This document shows positions 58,609-64,000 of a stretch of DNA of 64,000 nucleotides, piece after piece. The DNA lies in NCBI GenBank assembly GCA_002633025.1, contig NMRB01000096.1, positions 177,849 through 241,848 of the forward strand, read 5' to 3'. Position 1 is the stretch's first letter. The number at the start of each line of letters is the position of its first letter. The DNA comes from Notospermus geniculatus (lineage: Eukaryota > Nemertea > Pilidiophora > Heteronemertea > Lineidae). The notes below the pieces were generated by a model, which worked only from the letters and a program-made list of their open reading frames with translations, was not told the DNA's origin and made no database searches. The translations under genes and the position numbers were made by a program.

Positions 58609-59149
58609 TTTAAACTCCGTTTGGTCGTCTGCTCAGTCAACCTAACTTCTGCGTGATTCTCTGCTGAACATGGACTTCCTTGATGGATAAAAGGGAAACA
58701 ATAAACGGGGAAACCCAATTTCAATGAGTTGTCATGTGATTTGAAAAATTCATTTCTTTTTCATTCCGCCGTGAAAGGAGTTTTGAATTGATGTCATTCT
58801 TATCACAAGATTTTGTCACGAATCAGGATCATTGATCCAGAACACCTGTTGTATGTGTTCAACGATGACTTCTCACATCGGCGGGGCTGCCTTCAGTGTA
58901 ATTTACTGTACCAAAGTTAATAGTATAAATCATGGCAAATAGCGTGACTGTCACGAAAGCTCATTGGTGAAGGATACACTAGTGACCAACGTTGGTCGTA
59001 CATCCTACTGATAATGCCGGACCGTTGTTAATGTTTAGCGTCTCTCAGATTCATACTCAGGCATGTCAGGTATTACCTTTGATGGATCCGTATTCATGAC
59101 ACCTTCAGTCTCTGACGAAATCACACACACATTATTCAGATATTCAGTT
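58609..59149. repeat. Tandem spacer of the SLC15-like array
   Basis: The sequence between copies A and B matches 60884-61411 between B and C, and 63134-63420 after C. It should hold the promoters and 3' ends of these genes. Shared text includes ACACCTGTTGTATGTG and CTACTGATAATGCCGGACCG. Confidence 0.8.
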
Positions 59150-60883
59150 TTAGTCCTCTGATATTCCTCTTTGAACAGTCTGGGGATTGGTACCCCCTTG
59201 ATCATATTCTATATCGCTCACTCTCTCAGTGTCAATAAACCTTGCTGCCCTCCCATTTTGTTCGATGATTCTGAGCCTTTCAGCCATGGACTCTTTTAAC
59301 TCTTCAATGTCCTTGCTTACCTTAATGTACAAGTGAGAGACGGGGTATTGAAGCACGAGAAAGAACATCATTATTCCAGCAAAGGTGAAGCATATGATTT
59401 CCACTTTTGAAAACACATTCAGATTGGTCTGCGTTCCTACGATCAATTCAATTGTGAAAGCCAGAAGAGAAAGGCTTACTCCAAGACATGTGGTGGTTGT
59501 TTGTAGTCCTCGTGGACTTGATAGGTAGCAGAGGGTGACTACCCCGGGGATAAAGAACAACATTGCCAGTCCCATGATCAGAAAGGATGGTATCATGCAG
59601 TAGATCGTACAGGTGCCAGTTTCACGATGTTCAATAACGATTATTCCTGTAATTATAAGTGAAAGAATCGCGAGTACAGAGGCAACTCCTATGGTTTTCA
59701 GTTGGTTGACAGTCAAGTCAGGTCTTATACGATGTCCACATTTCTTGAACACGATATCTACAATCGGCACGCCAAATACGAAGATGAAAATACCACAGTT
59801 TCGAACAATGTCACCGGGTGTCTTTCTAAATCCAGGGTGGCCGAAATTTTGGAACACTTGGTCCAGTAGTAACAATATTCCACCCATCGTGACTGTAAAA
59901 CAGGAAAGGAGACAAAAAAACAGAAACCCTTTCCTCATTTGAAGCCTATCAAGTTTTCTCCTATAAATGTATTGGCACATACGTGTCTCAGGGTCCTGTA
60001 GAATGTTGTCGTCATCAACCTGTGGAGCCTTTGAGCAGAATACGCAGCTTTTGATAATCCTGGTCAATTCGTTCCACGACGTTTTGCCATCTTGCTCCGG
60101 CTCTTCCTGATATTGCTGTCTTCCACACAGGAATATGATGATAGAAAGAACATCACCCGCACACATGAAACCATAACGATCTATCATAAATAAAGGGTTT
60201 CTGTCAGATGAAAAAGGCAACCGGTTATTTAAATAGTTACCAATCAATGCTAAGGATATAATCCATCTCAGTGGTGATGAGACGTCGTAGTATGTTGAAC
60301 CACCTTGCTGGGCCGCAAAAGTCAACATAACTACCACCACGACTAAGGTGCCAGTTAAGTTTGTTACAAAGCTGATGACGACGATAGCGAACAATACCCG
60401 GTTGATGCTGATATCCATCGTCTTGACTGATGCATACACTATTGCAACTACGAAACTGAGGACACTGCCCGTCACTTTTACCCCCATACCGAAGAGGAGT
60501 GTTCGGTACCTTCCTGCGTAAATGTCAGCATAAAGACCGATCGCCATGGGTAGGATGTACACCAACAAAACCAAAACAACAGCCATGGGCCCGAATTCTT
60601 CCCAGAAAGTTCTTGTACCACGTCCGCGTATGTTGAAGAACGTCTCAAAGGCACCATGCACATGATTCACAAATGTAAAAAACTCCAAGAAGACTACAGA
60701 AAGAAGACAGAGTATGGCACGTCGGTATCTGCTTTGATCGTGTCGGGTGTTGTCCGTGGAATCAGGATTATCCCTTGGTTGATCTGCAGGTAAATGGTCA
60801 GGAGATCCCGAGTTCCTTCTCTGGTTGATGGATGAGTGATGTCCAAGGAGTGGACTCTCTTCTTCAGCCTGAATTGCCGGCAT
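59150..60883 (-). CDS. SLC15-like (POT family) transporter, copy B, intact and intronless
   Basis: 577 residues in one exon. The N-terminus carries an acidic dileucine-type motif (EEESPLL) typical of endolysosomal sorting. About twelve hydrophobic segments follow in major facilitator order. The family call rests on LYADIYAGRYRTLLFGMGVK (the POT signature GxxADxxxGRYxT), on RPDLTVNQLKTIGVASVLAI, and on IPSFLIMGLAMLFFIPG then YLSSPRGLQ, which matches the PQYxLxGxxEVxxxxPGxEFxYSQAPxSMQ region. Known members move di- and tripeptides or histidine with protons. Here the first-helix ExxER motif is replaced (FLEFFTF) and the glutamates of the second region are Ala/Met and Thr, so proton-coupled peptide transport is doubtful. 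The tail ends with an amphipathic VSKDIEELKESMAERLRIIE. The starts of copies B and C are flanked by the same sequence. Confidence 0.75.
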   Translation of the reverse strand: MPAIQAEEESPLLGHHSSINQRRNSGSPDHLPADQPRDNPDSTDNTRHDQSRYRRAILCLLSVVFLEFFTFVNHVHGAFETFFNIRGRGTRTFWEEFGPMAVVLVLLVYILPMAIGLYADIYAGRYRTLLFGMGVKVTGSVLSFVVAIVYASVKTMDISINRVLFAIVVISFVTNLTGTLVVVVVMLTFAAQQGGSTYYDVSSPLRWIISLALIGNYLNNRLPFSSDRNPLFMIDRYGFMCAGDVLSIIIFLCGRQQYQEEPEQDGKTSWNELTRIIKSCVFCSKAPQVDDDNILQDPETRMCQYIYRRKLDRLQMRKGFLFFCLLSCFTVTMGGILLLLDQVFQNFGHPGFRKTPGDIVRNCGIFIFVFGVPIVDIVFKKCGHRIRPDLTVNQLKTIGVASVLAILSLIITGIIVIEHRETGTCTIYCMIPSFLIMGLAMLFFIPGVVTLCYLSSPRGLQTTTTCLGVSLSLLAFTIELIVGTQTNLNVFSKVEIICFTFAGIMMFFLVLQYPVSHLYIKVSKDIEELKESMAERLRIIEQNGRAARFIDTERVSDIEYDQGGTNPQTVQRGISED

Positions 60884-61411
60884 TTTAAACTCCGTTTGGT
60901 CGTCTGCTCAGTCAACCTAACTTCTGCCTGATTCTCTGGTGAACATGGACTTCCTTGATGGAAAAGGGAAACAATAAATGGGGGAAACCCAATCCTTCAA
61001 TGAGTTGTCATATGATTTGAAAAAAATTCTCTTTTCATTCTGTCGTGAAAGGAGTTTTCAATTGATATCATTCTTTTCACAAGATTTTGTCGCGATCCAG
61101 AACACCTGTTGTATGTGCTCAACGATGACTTCTCACGTTGGCGGGGCTGGCTTCAGTGTAATTTACTATACCCAAAGTTAATAATATAAATCATAGCAAA
61201 TAGCGTGACTGTCACGAAAGCTCATTGGTGAAGGATACAGTATAGTGACCAAAGTTGGTCGTACATCCTACTGATAATGCCGGACCGTTGTTAATGTTTA
61301 GCGTCTCTCAGATTCATACTCAGGCATGTCAGGTATTACCTTGATGGGTCCCTATTCATTACACCTTCAGTCTCTGACGAAATCACACACACATTATTCA
61401 GATATTCAGTT

Positions 61412-63133
61412 TTAGTCCTCTGATATTCCTCTTTGAACAGTCTGGGGATTGGTACCCCCTTGATCATATTCTATATCGCTTACTCTCTCAGTGTCAATAA
61501 ACCTTGCTGCCCTCCCATTTTGTTCGATGATTCTGAGCCTTTCAGTCATGGACGCTTTTAACTCCTCAATGTCCTTGCTTACCTTAATGTACCAGCAAGA
61601 GACGGGGCATTGAACTACCAGAAGAAAGAACATCATTATTCCAGCAAAGATGAAGCATATGGTTTCCACTTTTGAAAACACTTCCAGTTTGGTCTGCGTT
61701 CCTACGATCAATTCAATTGTGATAGCCAGAAGAGAAAGACTTGCTCCAAGACATGTGGTTGTTGTTTGTAATCCTCGTGGACTTGATAGGTAGCAGAGGG
61801 TGACTACCCCGGGGAAAAAGAACAACATTGCCAGGCCCATGATCAGAAAGGATGGTATCATGCAGTAGATCGTGCACGTGCCAGTTTTACGACGTTCAAT
61901 AACGATTATTCCTGTAATTATAAGTGAAACGATTGCGAGTACAGAGGTAACTCCTATGGTTTTCAGTTGGTTGACAGTCAAGTCAGGTCTTATACGATGT
62001 CCACATTTCTTGAACACGATATCTACAATCGGCACGCCAAATACGAAGATGAAAGTGGCACAGCTTCGAACAATGCCACCGGGGGCCGTTATAAATCCAG
62101 GGTGGTCGAAAGTGTTCAACACTTCGATCAGTAACAACATTCCACCCATCGTGACTGCAAAACAGGAAAGGAGACAAAAAAACAGAAACCCTTTCCTTAT
62201 TTGAAGCCTATCAAGTTTTCTCCTATAAATGTATTGGCACATACTTGTCTCAGGGTCCTGTAGAATGTTATCATCATCAACCTGTGGAGCCTTTGAGCAG
62301 AACACGCAGCTTTTTATAATCCTGGTCAATTCATTCCACGACTTTTTGCCATCTTGCTCCGGCTCTTCCCGATATTGCTGTATTCCAAACCAGAATATGA
62401 TGATAGAAAGGACATCACCCGCACACATGAAACCATAACGATCTGTCATAAAAATCGGGCTTTTGTCGGATGAAAAAGGCAACTGGTTATTGAAATAGTT
62501 ACCAATCAATGCTGTGCATATGATCCATCTCAGTGGTGATGAGAATGTTGAACCACCTTGCTGGGCCGCAAAAGTCAACATAACTACCACCACGACTATG
62601 GCGCCAATTGCATTCGTTACAAAGCTGATGACGACGATAGCGAAGAATACCCGGTTGATGCTGATATCCATCGTCTTCATTGATGCATGCACTATTGCAA
62701 CTATGAAACTGAGGACACTGCCAGTCACCTTTACCCCCATACCGAAGAGGAGTGTTCGGTATCTTCCTGCGTTAATGTCAGCATAAAGACCGATCGCCAT
62801 GGGTAGGATGTACACCAACAAAACCAAAACAACTGCCATGGGCCCGAATTCTTCCCAGAACCTTCTTACACCATCTGCTCGTACGTTGAAGAACGTCTCA
62901 AAGGCAGCATGCTTATCAAAGTCTAATGTAAAAGACTCCAAGAAGACTACAAAAAGAAGACAGAGTATGGCACGTCGGTATCGGCTTTGGTCGTGTCGGG
63001 TGTTGTCCGTGGAATTAGGATTATCTCTTGGTTGATCTGCAGGTAAATGGTCAAGAGATCCGGAGTTCCTTCTCTGGTTAAATGAGTGATGTGGAAGGAG
63101 TGGACTCTCTTCTTCAGCCTGAATTGCCGGCAT
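61412..63133 (-). CDS. SLC15-like (POT family) transporter, copy C, intact and intronless
   Basis: 573 residues, about 90% like copy B by eye, with the same start (MPAIQAEEESPLL), loops and tail. Differences cluster in the first external loop (DFDKHAAFETFFNVRADG compared with VNHVHGAFETFFNIRGRG), in a four-residue deletion after GGST, and in the segment after TVTMGG/AVTMGG. The same hallmark glutamates are missing. The stop-to-stop spacing to copy B is 2,262 bases, and the spacer (61,411 down to 60,884) matches the spacer before copy A, so the unit amplified with its flanks. An alternative reading is a non-transporting, receptor-like member of the superfamily. Confidence 0.75.
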   Translation of the reverse strand: MPAIQAEEESPLLPHHSFNQRRNSGSLDHLPADQPRDNPNSTDNTRHDQSRYRRAILCLLFVVFLESFTLDFDKHAAFETFFNVRADGVRRFWEEFGPMAVVLVLLVYILPMAIGLYADINAGRYRTLLFGMGVKVTGSVLSFIVAIVHASMKTMDISINRVFFAIVVISFVTNAIGAIVVVVVMLTFAAQQGGSTFSSPLRWIICTALIGNYFNNQLPFSSDKSPIFMTDRYGFMCAGDVLSIIIFWFGIQQYREEPEQDGKKSWNELTRIIKSCVFCSKAPQVDDDNILQDPETSMCQYIYRRKLDRLQIRKGFLFFCLLSCFAVTMGGMLLLIEVLNTFDHPGFITAPGGIVRSCATFIFVFGVPIVDIVFKKCGHRIRPDLTVNQLKTIGVTSVLAIVSLIITGIIVIERRKTGTCTIYCMIPSFLIMGLAMLFFFPGVVTLCYLSSPRGLQTTTTCLGASLSLLAITIELIVGTQTKLEVFSKVETICFIFAGIMMFFLLVVQCPVSCWYIKVSKDIEELKASMTERLRIIEQNGRAARFIDTERVSDIEYDQGGTNPQTVQRGISED

Positions 63134-63424
63134 TTTAAAATCCGTGTGGTCGTCTGGTCAGTCAAGCTAACTTCTGCGTAATTCTCTGGTGAACATGGAC
63201 TTCCTTGGAAAAGGGAAACAATAAATGGGGGAAACCTATTCCTTCAATGAGTTGTCATATGATTTGAAAAATTTCTTTTTCATTCTGTCGTGAAAGGAAT
63301 TTTGAATTGATATCATTCTTTTCCCAAGATTTTGTCACATTTATAGGATCATTGATCTGCAACACCTGTTTTACACTGTATGCTCAGGGATGACTTCCTC
63401 CTACGTCGACGGGGCTGACTTCAG

Positions 63425-64000
63425 TGTGGGATGCACTGCATGTTTTTTTGTGGATTATGCATGCGTAATGATGACTTTCGGGAAGAACAGTGATTCTAAA
63501 GTCCATCTATAGTCTCCAATGATTTTGTCTATGATGTATGATTGAAATGACTCAGCATGCTGAAGCTGTGGCAGCGAGAAAGAAGGGCAAAGACCTTCAC
63601 CGCTCAGGTAGGTGCAAAATCGTCACATTCTGTTTACTATACAAGCAATAGGAGCAGTCAGCCGCGCATATTCCCAACAGATGGCAGCAAAGTTCTAGCG
63701 GACCAATGTACAGGAAAATCTACGTGATTGCTGCTCGATCAATAATGACTGGGTCCGCTATATGCATTGAATTGGGCAGTAGTGACACCTATTGGTCAAC
63801 TCGCTGATAGCTCCTATTCAAGTGAGAAATCTTGAATGGTTTGACCTGTTTCTCTCATGCGGGGAAAATACACAACGTGTCGTGATTTCCGGGGGGGGGG
63901 GGGCTACACCGCCCATTTTCCCCATGCCCTTGATCAGGAATGTCACAAAAAGTAGGCTACCATTCCCACTGAGGTCTTTTCATCGAAGTCTATTGAAATT
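63425..64000. repeat. Duplicated block, right copy (pairs with 55600-56240)
   Basis: This repeats the left block, including the coiled-coil exon with its donor GTAGGTGC, then runs off the window. Differences are small: a shorter CATCATCACAAG stretch, a missing TACACTACATG, and a longer G-run near 63890. Confidence 0.9.
63556..63607 (+). CDS. Second copy of a coiled-coil exon
   Basis: 52 bases identical to 55727-55778 except one base (AAGGACC/AAAGACC, silent, Lys), with the same weak acceptor and the same donor. It encodes HAEAVAARKKGKDLHRS. Whether this copy, the left one or both are spliced cannot be told from sequence; using both in series would shift the frame, because 52 is not a multiple of three. 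Confidence 0.4.

Overview
This is eukaryotic nuclear DNA from an animal, most likely a marine invertebrate deuterostome. The evidence is multi-exon genes with GT-AG introns, an animal-type single-chain fatty acid synthase, a SPRY/SOCS-box gene, abundant short inverted-repeat transposons, and the very frequent palindromic words TAGGCCTA and ACATGTA. I think of echinoderms or hemichordates, but the phylum is inference only. Single Ns inside homopolymers and one N block show a draft assembly.

Layout. (1) 1-9900: two copies of a gene for a small two-pass membrane protein (minus strand), part of a segmental duplication of about 2.6-4 kb. The right copy is complete with four exons; the left copy has three open exons and an uncertain last exon. 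The duplication also copied the last exon of the next gene as a degenerate fragment (4239-4331). (2) 9829-15700: a nine-exon minus-strand gene for a disordered, charged protein of about 1,234 residues that I do not recognise; a candidate upstream leader exon ends at 17117. (3) 18838-31644: a complete fatty acid synthase gene (FASN), minus strand, 27 coding exons, 2,541 residues, with every splice phase consistent and all catalytic residues seen. (4) 31650-39780: no convincing gene; several inverted-repeat elements. (5) 39788-43592: a plus-strand SPSB3-like gene (235 residues, five coding exons). (6) 43600-55778: a sparse plus-strand coiled-coil gene with long introns, minisatellites and hairpin elements. 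(7) 57488-63133: three tandem intronless minus-strand genes for divergent POT/SLC15-like transporters, lying between two copies of a coiled-coil exon. The first is interrupted by an N block.

How it fits together. The genes are ordinary single eukaryotic genes, not an operon. FASN makes palmitate in the cytosol. The SPSB3-like protein should be a substrate adaptor of an Elongin/Cullin ubiquitin ligase. The SLC15-like array looks like recent tandem amplification of an intronless founder inside an intron of another gene. The most unusual structural points are a minisatellite of perfect 5' splice sites just downstream of the first coding exon of FASN, the loss of hallmark POT-family glutamates in all readable SLC15-like copies, and several long near-perfect palindromes in introns.
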